From: an uncultured Oceanospirillales bacterium | GTDB taxonomy: Bacteria > Pseudomonadota > Gammaproteobacteria > Pseudomonadales > Litorivicinaceae | Assembly: GCA_913061245.1 (NCBI GenBank) | Contig: CAJXTO010000002.1 | Span: forward strand, 1 to 34,371 | Direction of reading: 5' to 3' | DNA length: 34,371 nucleotides | Part shown: in pieces, positions 14,120 to 25,550 of the stretch | Position numbering within the stretch: position 1 is the first letter of the stretch | Layout: each line of letters begins with the position of its first letter | Position numbers and translations under genes: made by a program | Notes under the pieces: generated by a model | Seen by the model: the letters and a program-made list of their open reading frames with translations, nothing else | Told to the model about the DNA's origin: nothing | Database searches by the model: none

Positions 14120-15223
14120 AATGTGATTGAGGTGGCGCCAGCCAAGTTCGGAAGTCTGAAAGCGCCCGGATGTCAGTAAATCCAATCGGTCTGCTTCCTT
14201 CAAATGTGTCGCTCGAAACGCAACGGGATCTAGCCCGGTTCTTTCCTCAAAACACGCATACGAGATTCCAGATTTCAATCGCAGTCCATTCATTAAACAT
14301 TCAGCACCGAGATGGCCATCTGACAGAGGCGTTTCGGTCGCATAACAGTCAGTGCGGGCAAGGTAATTGGATGGTTGCCTTGTTCGTTGCGTGCGAATCA
14401 CCCCACGCTCGGTCGTGATCTTTCCATGTGCGCCTGCCCCTATCCCAAAGTAATCACCGAACTCCCAATAATTCAAATTGTGTTTGGCTTCTTCTCCAGG
14501 CTTGGCAAATGCAGACACCTCATAATGTGCAAGACCCATGGATTCGATGATCTCACTCCCGATCTCTTCAGTGTCTTCAAGGAGATCTTCATCTGGAAGC
14601 TTGGGGGGCTTTGAATAAAACGCCGTGTTGGGTTCAATCGTGAGTTGATACCACGATAGATGCCTAATCTCGAGGTCTCGGACGACCTCTAAGTCGTCCC
14701 GTGCAATCGCGGGCGTCTGGCCTGGTGTTCCATGCATGAGATCAACATTGATCCGTGAAAAGCCGACTGCTTTCGCATGCTCGATCATCGCGATAGCTTG
14801 GGTTCTGTCGTGAATTCGGCCCAGTGCTTTAAGAACATCCGTATTGAAGCTTTGAACGCCTATCGATAACCGGTTGATTCCTAATTCGTAATAGCCACCT
14901 AGATGTCCTAGATCCAATGTCCCTGGATTGGCTTCCAGGGTAATCTCAGTCGTATCTGAGATTAAATTGAGCTCCCGGAGCTTTTTAAATAGTGGCTCGA
15001 GGTGTTGTGGCGGAAATAGACTTGGGGTGCCTCCACCAAAAAATAATGAAGTAAAAGGAGTTGCCCCGTAGCGTTCAAGATCGGCATCTAAGTCATGGAC
15101 TAAAGCTTGACCATATCCCGCAAAGTCAGGATCAACTTGTTCATGACTATTAAAGTCACAATAGGGGCATTTCCGAACACACCAAGGGATGTGAATGTAG
15201 AGCGAACGCGGTAGAGAATTCAC
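14102..15223 (-). CDS. hemW: HemW-like radical SAM protein
   Basis: LYIHIPWCVRKCPYCDFNSH CxxxCxxC, SLFFGGGTPSLF. Confidence 0.95.
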   Translation of the reverse strand: MNSLPRSLYIHIPWCVRKCPYCDFNSHEQVDPDFAGYGQALVHDLDADLERYGATPFTSLFFGGGTPSLFPPQHLEPLFKKLRELNLISDTTEITLEANPGTLDLGHLGGYYELGINRLSIGVQSFNTDVLKALGRIHDRTQAIAMIEHAKAVGFSRINVDLMHGTPGQTPAIARDDLEVVRDLEIRHLSWYQLTIEPNTAFYSKPPKLPDEDLLEDTEEIGSEIIESMGLAHYEVSAFAKPGEEAKHNLNYWEFGDYFGIGAGAHGKITTERGVIRTQRTRQPSNYLARTDCYATETPLSDGHLGAECLMNGLRLKSGISYACFEERTGLDPVAFRATHLKEADRLDLLTSGRFQTSELGWRHLNHILEMLI

Positions 15224-15816
15224 CTGAGAAGCGATCTGAGTTCGATAACGGCAAGTCCGCGGTGACTGATCTGATTCTTCGTTTCTGAATCAAGCTCGGC
15301 AGCCGTCTCTTTGAGACCGTCAGGAAGGAAAATTGGGTCGTAACCAAAACCTCCATCTCCCCGGGGCGCATCAATGATTTGCCCATGCCATCGTCCAATA
15401 ACAACGATAGGATCTGGATCGGTTGAGTGACGAACGAGGGCGAGCGCGCAAATATAGTGGCCTTTCCGATCGTCGCCACGGAGAGCATTCATGCGATCAA
15501 GTAACAACTTCAGATTGTCCTCGTCTGACGCATTGCTTCCAGCGAAGCGCGCTGAATAGAGGCCAGGAGCACCATCGAGTGCTGGAATAACGAGTCCGGA
15601 ATCATCTGCCAGCGCGGGAAGTTTTGTCACCGCTGATGCATGGCGCGCTTTTAGCAGTGCGTTCTCGATAAAACTGAGTCCAGTCTCCTCAGGGGAATCG
15701 ATGTGCAGGTCAGTTTGAGGGATGACTTCGGTTCCGAAGTCAGAAAAGAGCTTCGAAAACTCACGCAGTTTGCCTTTGTTTCCACTGGCTAAAACGAGTC
15801 TGTTATTAGTCCACAT
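15220..15816 (-). CDS. rdgB: XTP/dITP pyrophosphatase
   Basis: LVLASGNKGKLREFSKLFSDFG...ADDSGL...GDGGFGYDPIF; ATG at 15816. Confidence 0.96.
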   Translation of the reverse strand: MWTNNRLVLASGNKGKLREFSKLFSDFGTEVIPQTDLHIDSPEETGLSFIENALLKARHASAVTKLPALADDSGLVIPALDGAPGLYSARFAGSNASDEDNLKLLLDRMNALRGDDRKGHYICALALVRHSTDPDPIVVIGRWHGQIIDAPRGDGGFGYDPIFLPDGLKETAAELDSETKNQISHRGLAVIELRSLLR

Positions 15817-16240
15817 AAACTTGGTGCTTGAAGTTGATATCAATCGCCTTTGCGTTCGCAGGAATAACCTCGAGAGCAATCTGGATTTCTTCCTCGCTCG
15901 TCACACGCACAGGTGCGAGGTAATAGATTGCTTCGTCACCCTCATCAATTTCTCGAAAGGTCAGGGTTTGGGTTTGTCCGAGTAGATTCTTTGAAAAACC
16001 TGTGACAGATGCGGGCACTGCACCACGCGCCTGGCCGTCAGGCTGAACTTTCAATACGACGACATTAATTAGAGCTTGGCGACGGCTTCGCTCAAAGCCA
16101 TAGGTTGAGGCTACATCTTGGGTTAAAAATGTTGATGGAAAGGGTTGGATTTGAACCTCAAACCCCTGTTCTCTCACAATTTCAGTGGCATGGGTGCTGA
16201 GTGTCCAACAGCACAAAAGGGCCGCGATGATCTGTCGCAT
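15806..16240 (-). CDS. DUF4426 domain protein with signal peptide
   Basis: [18 protein letters not shown] signal peptide then a DUF4426-like sequence; location metW-[this]-rdgB as in Pseudomonas. Confidence 0.8.
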   Translation of the reverse strand: MRQIIAALLCCWTLSTHATEIVREQGFEVQIQPFPSTFLTQDVASTYGFERSRRQALINVVVLKVQPDGQARGAVPASVTGFSKNLLGQTQTLTFREIDEGDEAIYYLAPVRVTSEEEIQIALEVIPANAKAIDINFKHQVYVD

Positions 16241-16836
16241 TAAGACTCCTTGGTTAGTCGATAAACAGCAACTTCTCCAAAGAGATTGGGCCAAACTGTC
16301 CCAAGCCAAGTGCGTTTTCCAGATAGGTTTGAAGTGTCTTTGTCGAGGATCCGAATGGAAAGCGTCTGACAGAGTTCTTCGAAGTCCCGGAATGTTGAGA
16401 GATGAATATTTGGTGTGTCGTACCACGGGTTTGGCAACTGTGGGTTCACTGGCATGTGGCCTGCTAGACCCAACTGGATACGGTTCCTGATATACGCAAA
16501 GTTCGGAAACGTCACAATCGCTTCACGGCCAACACGCAGCATTTCAGACAACGCGAGATCTGGCCGGCGAATCGCCTGTAATGTTTGAGTCATGATGACC
16601 GTGTCAAACTGTTGATCATTGAAGTTTGATAGACCTCTGTTTAAGTCTTGCTGAATCACACTAAGACCCAAATCGAGACAAGTCGCGATTTTGTCTGGAT
16701 CCAATTCGAGACCGAGCGCATCAATCGCATGCGTCTCGACTAATTGCGCAAGCAGTCGGCCATCACCACAGCCGAGGTCGAGAACCCGCGAATTCTTGGC
16801 AATCCAATCTGGAATGCGATAGGAATGCGAAATCAT
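16240..16836 (-). CDS. metW: Methionine biosynthesis protein MetW
   Basis: [17 protein letters not shown]...[24 protein letters not shown]; adjoins metX. Confidence 0.94.
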   Translation of the reverse strand: MISHSYRIPDWIAKNSRVLDLGCGDGRLLAQLVETHAIDALGLELDPDKIATCLDLGLSVIQQDLNRGLSNFNDQQFDTVIMTQTLQAIRRPDLALSEMLRVGREAIVTFPNFAYIRNRIQLGLAGHMPVNPQLPNPWYDTPNIHLSTFRDFEELCQTLSIRILDKDTSNLSGKRTWLGTVWPNLFGEVAVYRLTKES

Positions 16837-17969
16837 ACGTTACCCCCCAAATCCTGATGTACGCGATCCATGAACGCTTTAAAAATTCGTTCATAAGTCG
16901 CATCGGGGATGAGAAACGCATCGTGACCGTGCGCAGATTCGAGGCGCGTATAGCTCACAGGCTTTCCGGCTTGAATGAGGGCATCAACGATTTCTTCAGA
17001 CCGGGATGGAGAGAAGCGCCAATCTGTGGTGAATGACAGCACTAAAAACTTGCACTGAGTTGTACTCAATACTTCTGGTAACGGGATCGATTCGTTTAGA
17101 GTCGGATCGAAATAATCAAGTGCGCGTGTCATGAGGATGTATGTGTTGGCGTCAAAGCGCCCACTAAATTGCTCACCTTGATATCTCAAGTATTGCTCGA
17201 CAGCAAAATTAACACCCTCTGCATCGCGATCTTCCCGCGGAAGGCTGCGGCCGAATTTTTCGCCCATGGAGACATCAGAAAGATATGTAATGTGTCCAAC
17301 CATGCGCGCGAGACCAACCCCTGAAGCCGGGATGACATCGTGATCTGCATAATCCCCATCGAAGAAATTGGGGTCTCGCATGATTGCTTGGCGGGCAACC
17401 TCGTTAAACGCGATATTTTGCGCAGTGAGCCGAGGTGCAGCAGCAATAATGGCGGCAGCCCCAACCCGCTCAGGGTAGGTAATGGACCACTGCAGGGCCT
17501 GCATACCACCAAGCGAGCCGCCGACAATTGCAGCAAACTTCTCGATCCCTAAATGATCGGCGAGCCTTGCTTGTGCGTGAACCCAATCAAGCACGGTGAC
17601 TTCAGGGAAAGAGGGTCCGTAGGCTTTACCGGTTTCAGGGTTGATGGATAGTGGACCTGTCGATCCTGAACAGCCCCCTAAGTTATTGAGGCTGACAACA
17701 AAAAAACGATCCGTGTCGATGCTCTTACCCGGTCCAATGTAATGATTCCACCAACCCGGTTTATTGGACTCTGATTCGTGGTATCCAGCGGCATGGTGAT
17801 CGCCACTCAATGCATGACAGACGAGGACCGCATTTGATTTATGTGCATCTAATGTCCCGTATGTTTCGACCATGAGGTCATAGCGCGGTAAATATCCTCC
17901 GCGCTCTAGAGTAAGCGGTGTCTCAAATGGAATAAGTTCGGGAGTAACAACCCCGAGTGATGCAGTCAT
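16833..17969 (-). CDS. metX: Homoserine O-acyltransferase (acetyl/succinyl specificity not determined)
   Basis: [45 protein letters not shown] alpha/beta hydrolase motifs. Confidence 0.95.
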   Translation of the reverse strand: MTASLGVVTPELIPFETPLTLERGGYLPRYDLMVETYGTLDAHKSNAVLVCHALSGDHHAAGYHESESNKPGWWNHYIGPGKSIDTDRFFVVSLNNLGGCSGSTGPLSINPETGKAYGPSFPEVTVLDWVHAQARLADHLGIEKFAAIVGGSLGGMQALQWSITYPERVGAAAIIAAAPRLTAQNIAFNEVARQAIMRDPNFFDGDYADHDVIPASGVGLARMVGHITYLSDVSMGEKFGRSLPREDRDAEGVNFAVEQYLRYQGEQFSGRFDANTYILMTRALDYFDPTLNESIPLPEVLSTTQCKFLVLSFTTDWRFSPSRSEEIVDALIQAGKPVSYTRLESAHGHDAFLIPDATYERIFKAFMDRVHQDLGGNV

Positions 17970-18559
17970 TAACTGATTCCAACGAAGAACTGGGCCACTG
18001 TCTGTGACATGCCCATCGACCGTGCTGGACCACGGATAACCATAGCTTCAAGCAGATTGATTACAACAAATAAAAGGATTGGAGATAGATCAAGGCCACC
18101 AAGATCTGGAACAATTTTCCTAAACGGTGCAAGGAAAGGTTCCGATAATTGATACAAGAGTTCAGCTCCTGGATGTGATGCGCCTGGCGCTAACCACGAT
18201 AAGATGATCATCCCAAGCAAAGCGTAAAATACGAGATTAATCATCACGCCGAATACCGACAAAATCGACCAAACGATGAGTTGCGCGATTCCTGGCATAC
18301 CGCCGAGCAACAATAAACAGACGCCGGCTCCAACAGCTTGGATGACAATAGCTGCGACTAATATCCCGACATTGAAGGATCCAATGGTCGGAAGGCCGCT
18401 GAACACTGCAGTCAGTGGCGCAGTAAAGCGATTGATGCCTTGGGAAATAGGGTTATAAAAATTTGCTTGAGCCAGTTGCAGTAAGAAGCGAAGGCCCACC
18501 AGCGCCACAACGACTGAAATTGCAGTGTTGAGAACGTAAAAAATTAGATTTGCTTCCAT
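17969..18559 (-). CDS. YggT family membrane protein
   Basis: Hydrophobic protein with two YGGT-like repeats ([56 protein letters not shown]). Confidence 0.92.
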   Translation of the reverse strand: MEANLIFYVLNTAISVVVALVGLRFLLQLAQANFYNPISQGINRFTAPLTAVFSGLPTIGSFNVGILVAAIVIQAVGAGVCLLLLGGMPGIAQLIVWSILSVFGVMINLVFYALLGMIILSWLAPGASHPGAELLYQLSEPFLAPFRKIVPDLGGLDLSPILLFVVINLLEAMVIRGPARSMGMSQTVAQFFVGIS

Positions 18560-18597
18560 GTGACTCCCTTTGTCTAGCGCTTAGCCTAACGTAAATT

Positions 18598-19413
18598 TCA
18601 GGGTGCGTCTTTGGATAGCTCGCCTGCGCGATCTCTGGCCGCAATCAGTGCACGATCGACCAGATCTGCGAAGTCACCTTCATTGAAAACATGTAATGCA
18701 GCTTCCGTTGTTCCACCCGGTGAAGTAACTCTCTGCCGCAATACATCAGGACCCACATCTGATAATTCAACCATGCCAGCTGCGCCTTTTGCTGTTTGAA
18801 TAACGAGGGCCTTGGCAACATCGGGTGAGAGTCCGAGTCGGATTCCTGAATTAATTAAGTTTTCAATCATCAAGAAGAAGTACGCGGGCCCCGATCCAGA
18901 GACTGCTGTTACAGCGTCAATCGCCTCTTCATTTGGCACCCATAGTGCATGGCCGCATGCCTCAAAAATTTTCTGTACAGCCTCTTTAATATCGTCATCG
19001 AGTTCCGTGTCTGATGCGAGAGCGGACATCCCTTCGCCAATCAATGCAGGCGTATTGGGCATGACACGAACCACAGGGTTCTCTGCGTCGTTCAATTGAC
19101 GACGAATGCCGCGAATCGTAATGCCTGCAGCGATTGAGATAATGATCTGCGTTTTTTTGACTGAATCAGCAATACTAGCGAGAACTGAATCCATGATTTG
19201 GGGCTTCACAGCGAGGACAACAAGATCAGCTTGCGCCATCACTGGAGCACTGTCTTGGAAACTGGCTACACCCATAGCCGACAGTGCTTTTCTGCATTCT
19301 GCATTTGGATCTGAGACGAGAATATCGCTCGACGACCGACCACTTTTTAAGAGGCCAGCAATAATCGCTTGGGCCATGTTGCCGCCGCCAATAAATCCGA
19401 TCTGATGATTCAT
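18598..19413 (-). CDS. proC: Pyrroline-5-carboxylate reductase
   Basis: IGFIGGGNMAQAIIAGLLKSG...VRVMPNTPALIGEGMSAL...SGSGPAYFF...VTSPGGTTEAAL. Confidence 0.97.
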   Translation of the reverse strand: MNHQIGFIGGGNMAQAIIAGLLKSGRSSSDILVSDPNAECRKALSAMGVASFQDSAPVMAQADLVVLAVKPQIMDSVLASIADSVKKTQIIISIAAGITIRGIRRQLNDAENPVVRVMPNTPALIGEGMSALASDTELDDDIKEAVQKIFEACGHALWVPNEEAIDAVTAVSGSGPAYFFLMIENLINSGIRLGLSPDVAKALVIQTAKGAAGMVELSDVGPDVLRQRVTSPGGTTEAALHVFNEGDFADLVDRALIAARDRAGELSKDAP

Positions 19414-20117
19414 ACTGTGTCCTTTGGGGGTCGTGCTCCGAAGAGTGCCGTTCCGATTCGCACCATAGTACTGCCCTCGATGACTGCAAGCTCTAAATCG
19501 TTCGTCATTCCCATCGAGAGGGTATCAAAGATTTCTGGTGTTGGATGGCAGCCTTTCAACTCATCAAACAGTGATTTGAGCTTTTGGTGAGCTCGTTTTA
19601 AATCATCATCGCTCACCGGGTCTGGAATCGACATTAAGCCGCGGAGCCGTAAGTTAGGTAACGCCCAAATGGCTTCAGCTAATTGCTTTAAGTTGTCAGG
19701 CGCCACGCCTGATTTGGTTTCTGCGAGGTCAACGTTAACCTGAATGAGGATATTGAGGGGCTCGCCCGTTCTGGCCTCGTTGAGACGACTTGCTATTTTT
19801 TCACGATCAACCGTATGCACCCAGTCAAATTCAGTGGCGATGATTTTGGTTTTATTGCTTTGAATATGACCGATGTAATGCCATTCGATATCGAAGTTGC
19901 TGAGTGCATGGATCTTATCGACAGCTTCTTGCACATAGTTTTCGCCAAAGCGTTTTTGTCCAAGTCGAGCAAGCACTTCGACATCAGATGCAGGTTTCGT
20001 TTTAGACACGGCAAGTAAATGAACTGAGCCAGATGCTCGATCGGCTGCGACTTCCGCGTCTCGAATAGACGATTCGATGAGTGAGAATTGATGCGTGAGT
20101 TCAGCAATGCGGTCCAT
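19410..20117 (-). CDS. YggS/PROSC-family pyridoxal-phosphate homeostasis protein
   Basis: VHLLAVSKTKPASDVEVLARLGQKRFGENYVQEAVDK...WHYIGHIQSNK...SMGMTNDLELAVIEGSTMVRIGTALFG. Confidence 0.96.
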   Translation of the reverse strand: MDRIAELTHQFSLIESSIRDAEVAADRASGSVHLLAVSKTKPASDVEVLARLGQKRFGENYVQEAVDKIHALSNFDIEWHYIGHIQSNKTKIIATEFDWVHTVDREKIASRLNEARTGEPLNILIQVNVDLAETKSGVAPDNLKQLAEAIWALPNLRLRGLMSIPDPVSDDDLKRAHQKLKSLFDELKGCHPTPEIFDTLSMGMTNDLELAVIEGSTMVRIGTALFGARPPKDTV

Positions 20118-20119
20118 TG

Positions 20120-21379
20120 TTACGGCGCGATATGCAGTCCATTAATCCAAGACCCCATCACCCTCCCAGGTAATGTTTGTCCAAATAATGGGCTGTTCGT
20201 TCCAGCGCTCAACCAATGGTCTTGGTCGTAAGTTGTTGAGCCATTTGGATCAAAAAGTACGCAATCAGCAGGATTGCCATATTGAACCGAGCCGAGCTCT
20301 CTCTGGTTAATCACTTGGGCTGCTTTACTCGTCATCGCTAGCAGCGACTGTTCAAAAGATAATTCACCGCTTTGATCGAGTTTGAGAAGAAGTTGGATGA
20401 CACCTTCAATCAGGCTCATTCCCTTTTCTGTTTCTGGGAATGGAGCGAGTTTTGCCCCTGTCTCATGCGGCGAGTGATCGGAAACGATTAAATCAATGGT
20501 TCCGTCGACCACCCCAGCGATCAGGGCCAGTCGATCGTCTTCCGTTCGCAGTGGACGCTCGAGATGGAAATTCGGGTCGAGATTGACGATGGCCTGCTCG
20601 GAATACAATAAGTGACCCAAGGTCACGTCACAGGTGATTTGAAGGCCTTTTGCTTTGGCTTCGCGAATACGATCGACTGATGTTTTGGTCGTGATGCGGG
20701 AAAAATGCGCACTCACTCCGGTGGCTTCGACCAAGTCAAGGTCGGCGCCAAGGCCTAAGGTTTCAGATAAAGGAGAGTTCAGCGAGAGGCCAAGTCCAGT
20801 TCCGATTTGTCCCGCATGTGCGCACCCCCCAGCAAAGTCACGTGATTCAGAATCCAATATCACTCGGATACCGAGGCTTTGGGCATATTTCAGGGCGTTG
20901 AATTCAATTTTTCTCGAGGTAAATGGGCGATTACCTTGCGCTAAAGCCACACATCCAGCGTCGACAAGCGCTGCCATCTCGGACAAGTGAGTACCGCCAC
21001 CACCTTGGGTTAGCATAGCGGTAGGCAGAACTCGGCAATGGCCTGATGCATTGGCTCGCTCAAGAACAAGGCGAACGTCCGCCGGAGAGTCGACTACTGG
21101 GTCTGTTGTTGGTGTTGCCACCACAGATGTGACACCTCCAGCAACTGCTGCTCGGGTCTCAGATGCAATCGTGCCTTTATGTTCGAGACCAGGCTCTCGT
21201 AAGTTCACCCTGAAGTCGATGAGACCGGGTACGAGCCAAGCCGCCTCTCCGTTGATCTCGGTTGCATCAGACAGGGTATTTGGATCAACGAATACGGCTT
21301 GGTCGATGCCGATCTCTGTCGCGCCATGCAAAGGGCTGCCTGGTGAGATGATTTGAACATTTCGGATGATCACACTCAC
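20120..21379 (-). CDS. pyrC': Dihydroorotase-like protein lacking canonical zinc ligands (PyrC' type)
   Basis: Amidohydrolase fold; zinc motif DxHxHxREPG replaced by [10 protein letters not shown]; downstream of pyrB. Confidence 0.88.
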   Translation of the reverse strand: MSVIIRNVQIISPGSPLHGATEIGIDQAVFVDPNTLSDATEINGEAAWLVPGLIDFRVNLREPGLEHKGTIASETRAAVAGGVTSVVATPTTDPVVDSPADVRLVLERANASGHCRVLPTAMLTQGGGGTHLSEMAALVDAGCVALAQGNRPFTSRKIEFNALKYAQSLGIRVILDSESRDFAGGCAHAGQIGTGLGLSLNSPLSETLGLGADLDLVEATGVSAHFSRITTKTSVDRIREAKAKGLQITCDVTLGHLLYSEQAIVNLDPNFHLERPLRTEDDRLALIAGVVDGTIDLIVSDHSPHETGAKLAPFPETEKGMSLIEGVIQLLLKLDQSGELSFEQSLLAMTSKAAQVINQRELGSVQYGNPADCVLFDPNGSTTYDQDHWLSAGTNSPLFGQTLPGRVMGSWINGLHIAP

Positions 21380-22350
21380 GAATGACCCCCTTGCTGTGTC
21401 GACAATGTCATCGCCATGACAGCCATTCTGATCGCGATCCCATTGGTTACTTGATCGAGGATGACGGCTTGGGGTCCGTCGGCAACTTCATTAGCGATTT
21501 CAACACCTCGGTTGATCGGACCAGGGTGCATCACAATTGCGTTGTCTTTTGCGAGCGCTAGGCGCGACTCAGTCATACCGTAAAGATTAAAAAACTCGCG
21601 TTCACTCGGTAATAATGCGCTAGTCATCCGTTCTTTTTGTAGTCGGAGTAAGACCACCACATCGACGTCACGTAAGCCATCGTCGATATTGTGAAAGGTG
21701 TGCACACCGAGGTGTCCTAGATCAGAAGGCAGTAACGTGCCTGGACCGATGGCTCGAATATCAGGGCAACCCATGCCTCGAAGTCCATGAATCAGAGAGC
21801 GGGCGACGCGTGAGTGTTTAAGGTCACCAATAATTGCGACCGAGAGATTCGCAGGATCACCTTTGTGCTTCCTGATGGTCATCAAGTCGAGGAGTGCTTG
21901 AGTCGGGTGTGCGTGAGTTCCATCGCCTGCGTTGATGACTGCGATATTCGGAGTTACGCGATCGGCGATGAAAAACGGTGCTCCGCCAGCACTATGGCGA
22001 ACAACGAAGAGATCTGCCTGCATTGCTTCGAGATTTTTCAATGTGTCGAAGAGCGTTTCGCCTTTCGATGCGGAGCTTGTTCGAATATCGAGCGTGACAA
22101 CATCAGCACTTAATCGGTGAGCAGCGATATCAAAAGTGGTTCGAGTACGTGTTGAATTCTCAAAGAACAAATTTACAACCGTCTTCCCACGCAGCAGAGG
22201 AACCTTTTTCACGGGTTGTCCTTGCGAAGAAAGAAACGTTTCGGCGGTATCGAGAAGTTCAGTAATGAGGGATTTTGGAAGGCCTTCGGTCGTCAGGAGA
22301 TGTTTCAATCGTCCGTCTGGTGTGAGCTGGAGCGCAGCTGGACCGTGCAT
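21376..22350 (-). CDS. pyrB: Aspartate carbamoyltransferase catalytic subunit
   Basis: [45 protein letters not shown]. Confidence 0.97.
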   Translation of the reverse strand: MHGPAALQLTPDGRLKHLLTTEGLPKSLITELLDTAETFLSSQGQPVKKVPLLRGKTVVNLFFENSTRTRTTFDIAAHRLSADVVTLDIRTSSASKGETLFDTLKNLEAMQADLFVVRHSAGGAPFFIADRVTPNIAVINAGDGTHAHPTQALLDLMTIRKHKGDPANLSVAIIGDLKHSRVARSLIHGLRGMGCPDIRAIGPGTLLPSDLGHLGVHTFHNIDDGLRDVDVVVLLRLQKERMTSALLPSEREFFNLYGMTESRLALAKDNAIVMHPGPINRGVEIANEVADGPQAVILDQVTNGIAIRMAVMAMTLSTQQGGHS

Positions 22351-22358
22351 GGCGTTCC

Positions 22359-22862
22359 TTATTCCGAGTCCGGGGTCATGAGCACTAATGGCTCAGGTCC
22401 GACTAGTTTACACCGCCCAACCCCCTCTTCGCCAAGAGATTCTCCAAGGAAAGTTGGTTCGATTGGTAATTCACGACCGCCACGGTCGAATAAAATGCCG
22501 AGATTGATTGCGCCTGGTCGTCCGTAGTCAAAGAGAACATTGAGGGCTGCACGAATGGTCCTGCCGGTAAACAATACGTCATCAATGAGCAAAATATTCT
22601 CGCCATTGAGCTGCTGAGGCATCCGGTTTGTCGTTCCCGACCGTTTGAGCCCGCTGGTCTCAAAGTCATCGCGATACAGTGAGATGTCGAGGGTTGCAGG
22701 TTCTTCCCATTCAAGGGCCTCGCATAGACGCGTAGCAACCCAAGCGCCACCTGTATGAATTCCGACCACCAATGGCGCACTATCAGCGTAGCCATTGCGA
22801 ACTTGGCTGATTAGGTTTTGCAGGGCGGCTTCAGTCGCCTGTTGAGAACGAATCTCATGCAT
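22359..22862 (-). CDS. pyrR: PyrR-type uracil phosphoribosyltransferase/pyrimidine operon regulator
   Basis: [16 protein letters not shown]...[25 protein letters not shown] at 22862, overlapping the ruvX stop. Confidence 0.94.
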   Translation of the reverse strand: MHEIRSQQATEAALQNLISQVRNGYADSAPLVVGIHTGGAWVATRLCEALEWEEPATLDISLYRDDFETSGLKRSGTTNRMPQQLNGENILLIDDVLFTGRTIRAALNVLFDYGRPGAINLGILFDRGGRELPIEPTFLGESLGEEGVGRCKLVGPEPLVLMTPDSE

Positions 22863-23268
22863 GTTGCTCTCCAAGCCAGCGCTCAAGGATGACGCTTGCG
22901 GCTGTTGCGTCGAGTTTTCCATCTTGGTCGCCCGCTCTTCCTTGATAATTCAAATGTTCACGTGCTTCGCGGGTACTGTGGTACTCATCAATGTATGCTA
23001 CTTGTACACCAAATCGGCCGTGGATGCGTTGACCGAATTTTTTCGCGCGCTCAGCCATATCGCTCATCGCTCCATCTTCATGGAGCGGTAGTCCAACGAC
23101 AACAACATCCGGTTTCCATTCCGCTAAGAGCTTCTCTACGGCATCCCACTGGGGTGTTCCGTCTTTGGCTGGCAGGGCAGTAAGAGGGCTGGCTGTTTGG
23201 GTCAGGGTTTGCCCAGTTGCAACTCCGATGCGTGACAGCCCATAGTCAAAGCCGAGCGCCAATGGCAT
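22855..23268 (-). CDS. ruvX: Putative Holliday junction resolvase RuvX/YqgF
   Basis: LGFDYGLSRIGVATGQTLTQTASPL...VVVGLPLHEDGAMSDMA...YIDEYHSTREA. Confidence 0.95.
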   Translation of the reverse strand: MPLALGFDYGLSRIGVATGQTLTQTASPLTALPAKDGTPQWDAVEKLLAEWKPDVVVVGLPLHEDGAMSDMAERAKKFGQRIHGRFGVQVAYIDEYHSTREAREHLNYQGRAGDQDGKLDATAASVILERWLGEQHA

Positions 23269-23837
23269 TAGGCGTGGCCTGCACCTTGGGACAGTTGAAT
23301 GGGATCAATACCAAGCTGCGCCAGCGCAGCACGCTGCCGATCTGCAGTCGGAATCTGGAAAATTACATCAGCATCCCAAGGCACATTGATCCAAGTGTTA
23401 GCGGCCATTTCCGACTCCAATTGGCCTTCAGACCAGCCAGAATATCCCAAAATGAAAATGGCATCTCCGTGATTAAGCGCATCGATCGCCAGCGGCAATA
23501 CATCAGGGCTTGATGCGAGATAGAGCCCGTCGAGCACTTCCACCACATCATCTGTGATTGGATGATTGGAGAGTAAGAATCCGCGTTGAGGTTCGACAGG
23601 CCCGCCATTCATAACGGGTACATCGGGATCCAGGGCATCTGCCGCTTCAAGTCCGAGCTGCTCAAAAATTTCCTGAACAGAAAACTCGGTTGGCTTATTG
23701 ACAATAAATCCCATTGCGCCGGTTTCGCCATGCTCGCACATGAGTACCAGTGATGAGTCGAAAACGCCGTCTTTGAGATCTGGCATCGAGACTAAAAATT
23801 GGCCGTTAAACAGTGTTTGTCCTGAATCATCGCTCAT
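23268..23837 (-). CDS. algH: YqgE/AlgH family protein
   Basis: GQFLVSMPDLKDGVFDSSLVLMCEHGETGAMGFIVNKP; start may be at 23855. Confidence 0.94.
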   Translation of the reverse strand: MSDDSGQTLFNGQFLVSMPDLKDGVFDSSLVLMCEHGETGAMGFIVNKPTEFSVQEIFEQLGLEAADALDPDVPVMNGGPVEPQRGFLLSNHPITDDVVEVLDGLYLASSPDVLPLAIDALNHGDAIFILGYSGWSEGQLESEMAANTWINVPWDADVIFQIPTADRQRAALAQLGIDPIQLSQGAGHA

Positions 23838-23877
23838 GGATTGGATCTCTTTCACGAATGCATATACCTAGTTTAGC

Positions 23878-24831
23878 TCACTCATTAAAAAGTGCTTGGA
23901 AAAAGTCTTTCCCAATTGTTGTCCCCGCCTGTGCATCGATTTCTCGAACACAAGTCGGGCTGGTCACATTAATCTCTGTGAGATGGCCGCCAATGACGTC
24001 CAGTCCAACGAATAACAACCCGCGCTCCAAGAGAGTTGGACCGACAGTTTCAGCGATTTCTCGTTCGCGATCTGAAATCGGCATTGCAACTCCACGCCCG
24101 CCAGCGGCTAGATTGCCACGGGTTTCACCTTGCGATGGAATTCGTGCGAGAACATGTGAAATTGGTTGCCCGTGGAGTACTAGGACGCGCCGATCACCAT
24201 CGATAATTTCAGGCCGGTACTCTTGCGCCATGACGAGCCGAGACTCGTTCGGAGAGAGCGTCTCTAGAACTGCTCCGAGATTCAAGCCATCAGCGGTAAT
24301 TCGAAAGATTCCAGAGCCGCCCATGCCATCAAGCGGTTTCAGGATGATGTCGCCCTGTGTTTTTTGAAAGTTGCGGATGTCGTCGTGTTTCGATGAGACC
24401 ACTGTCTTTGGCATCAAAGCACTGAATTCCGTTGCGAATAGCTTTTCATTGCAGTCGCGAATCGCTTGAGGGTTGTTAACGACTTGTACCCCCAGGTGTT
24501 TGGCTCGCTCCAGAATGTGAGTGCCATACAAATATTCGCTATCAAATGGCGGATCAACACGGATTAAGATCACATCTAGACTGCTGAGCGATGCCTGAAC
24601 GGGATCGCCCAGAGAGGCAAAGTTGTCTTTTACGCCATCGATGACTTTGACCTCGTGCATGATGGCTTTCGCCTCACCGTGATCAATAGATAGCCCGTTC
24701 TTCGGGAGATACACAATCTCATGGCCAAGATCTTGTGCCGCTAACATCAGAGCAAAGCTGGTGTCTTTGTATGGCTTGATACCCTCGATTGGATCCATCC
24801 AGAATCCGATACGCTTGGTCTGTGTTCCCAC
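23878..24831 (-). CDS. gshB: Glutathione synthetase
   Basis: IGFWMDPIEGIKPYKDTSFALMLAAQ...ILKPLDGMGGSGIFRI...GLDVIGGHLTEINVTSPTC. Confidence 0.97.
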   Translation of the reverse strand: MGTQTKRIGFWMDPIEGIKPYKDTSFALMLAAQDLGHEIVYLPKNGLSIDHGEAKAIMHEVKVIDGVKDNFASLGDPVQASLSSLDVILIRVDPPFDSEYLYGTHILERAKHLGVQVVNNPQAIRDCNEKLFATEFSALMPKTVVSSKHDDIRNFQKTQGDIILKPLDGMGGSGIFRITADGLNLGAVLETLSPNESRLVMAQEYRPEIIDGDRRVLVLHGQPISHVLARIPSQGETRGNLAAGGRGVAMPISDREREIAETVGPTLLERGLLFVGLDVIGGHLTEINVTSPTCVREIDAQAGTTIGKDFFQALFNE

Positions 24832-24840
24832 GTGTCTTTC

Positions 24841-25548
24841 CTAGTATTGGCCGTATTGCTGTCCGAGCAAAGTGAGACCAACAATCGCTGCGGTCTCTGC
24901 TCTCAATATTCTGGGGCCAAGTGACATCGGTTTCACCTGCTTTTTTAAAAGGGTGTCGATTTCCGCATCACTAAAGCCACCCTCGGGACCGATCAACAAG
25001 AGTGACTCTTGTGCTGGATTGATTTGGACTGAGACTGTTGCTGGATGGGCGACAATTGATTGTTCGGGGAGTGGGAGCTCATTGAGTTGCGCTGGCTTCT
25101 GAAGGCGAGGAAGCCAGTTATTTTCTGATTGTTCGCATGCATTAACCAAAATTTCTTGCCAATGGCTCCACTTTTTTTCGAGTCGATCCGCTTTAGGTGG
25201 CGAATCCGTGAATTGTGTAATGATCGGCTGAATTGCAGTCACACCGAGTTCGGTTGCTTTCTGTAATGCCCAGTCAAAACGGTCTGATTTAATGAGTGCA
25301 AGGCCGAGTGTCACCGGCAGACGGTGATCTGGGGTCTCTGAAATATTAAGAATTTGGACAGTTGTTTCGCGTTTGCTGATATCTGTGATGATTGCTTGGC
25401 AAACACAGCCATTACCGTCAAAAAGCTCAATCTTTTGTTCTGTCTTCGCGCGTAAAACGCGTGAAAGATAGTGATGATTGCGTTCAGATAAAACCACCTC
25501 GCCTGTCGCGTGACCGAAGGTGTCCGCATACAGACGAGGGGTTCTCAT
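24841..25548 (-). CDS. rsmE: 16S rRNA (uracil1498-N3)-methyltransferase
   Basis: HHYLSRVLRAKTEQKIELFDGNG...LLIGPEGGFSDAEID...SLGPRILRAETA. Confidence 0.95.
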   Translation of the reverse strand: MRTPRLYADTFGHATGEVVLSERNHHYLSRVLRAKTEQKIELFDGNGCVCQAIITDISKRETTVQILNISETPDHRLPVTLGLALIKSDRFDWALQKATELGVTAIQPIITQFTDSPPKADRLEKKWSHWQEILVNACEQSENNWLPRLQKPAQLNELPLPEQSIVAHPATVSVQINPAQESLLLIGPEGGFSDAEIDTLLKKQVKPMSLGPRILRAETAAIVGLTLLGQQYGQY

Positions 25549-25550
25549 GA

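Noticed and set aside
20655-20990. 111-aa plus-strand ORF opposite pyrC'
   Set aside because: Antisense shadow ORF inside a well-supported CDS; no recognisable domain, low-complexity Ser/Arg/Pro-rich translation.
23813-24367. 184-aa plus-strand ORF opposite gshB
   Set aside because: Long but antisense to the conserved ATP-grasp coding sequence; Arg/Ser/Pro-rich frame artefact.
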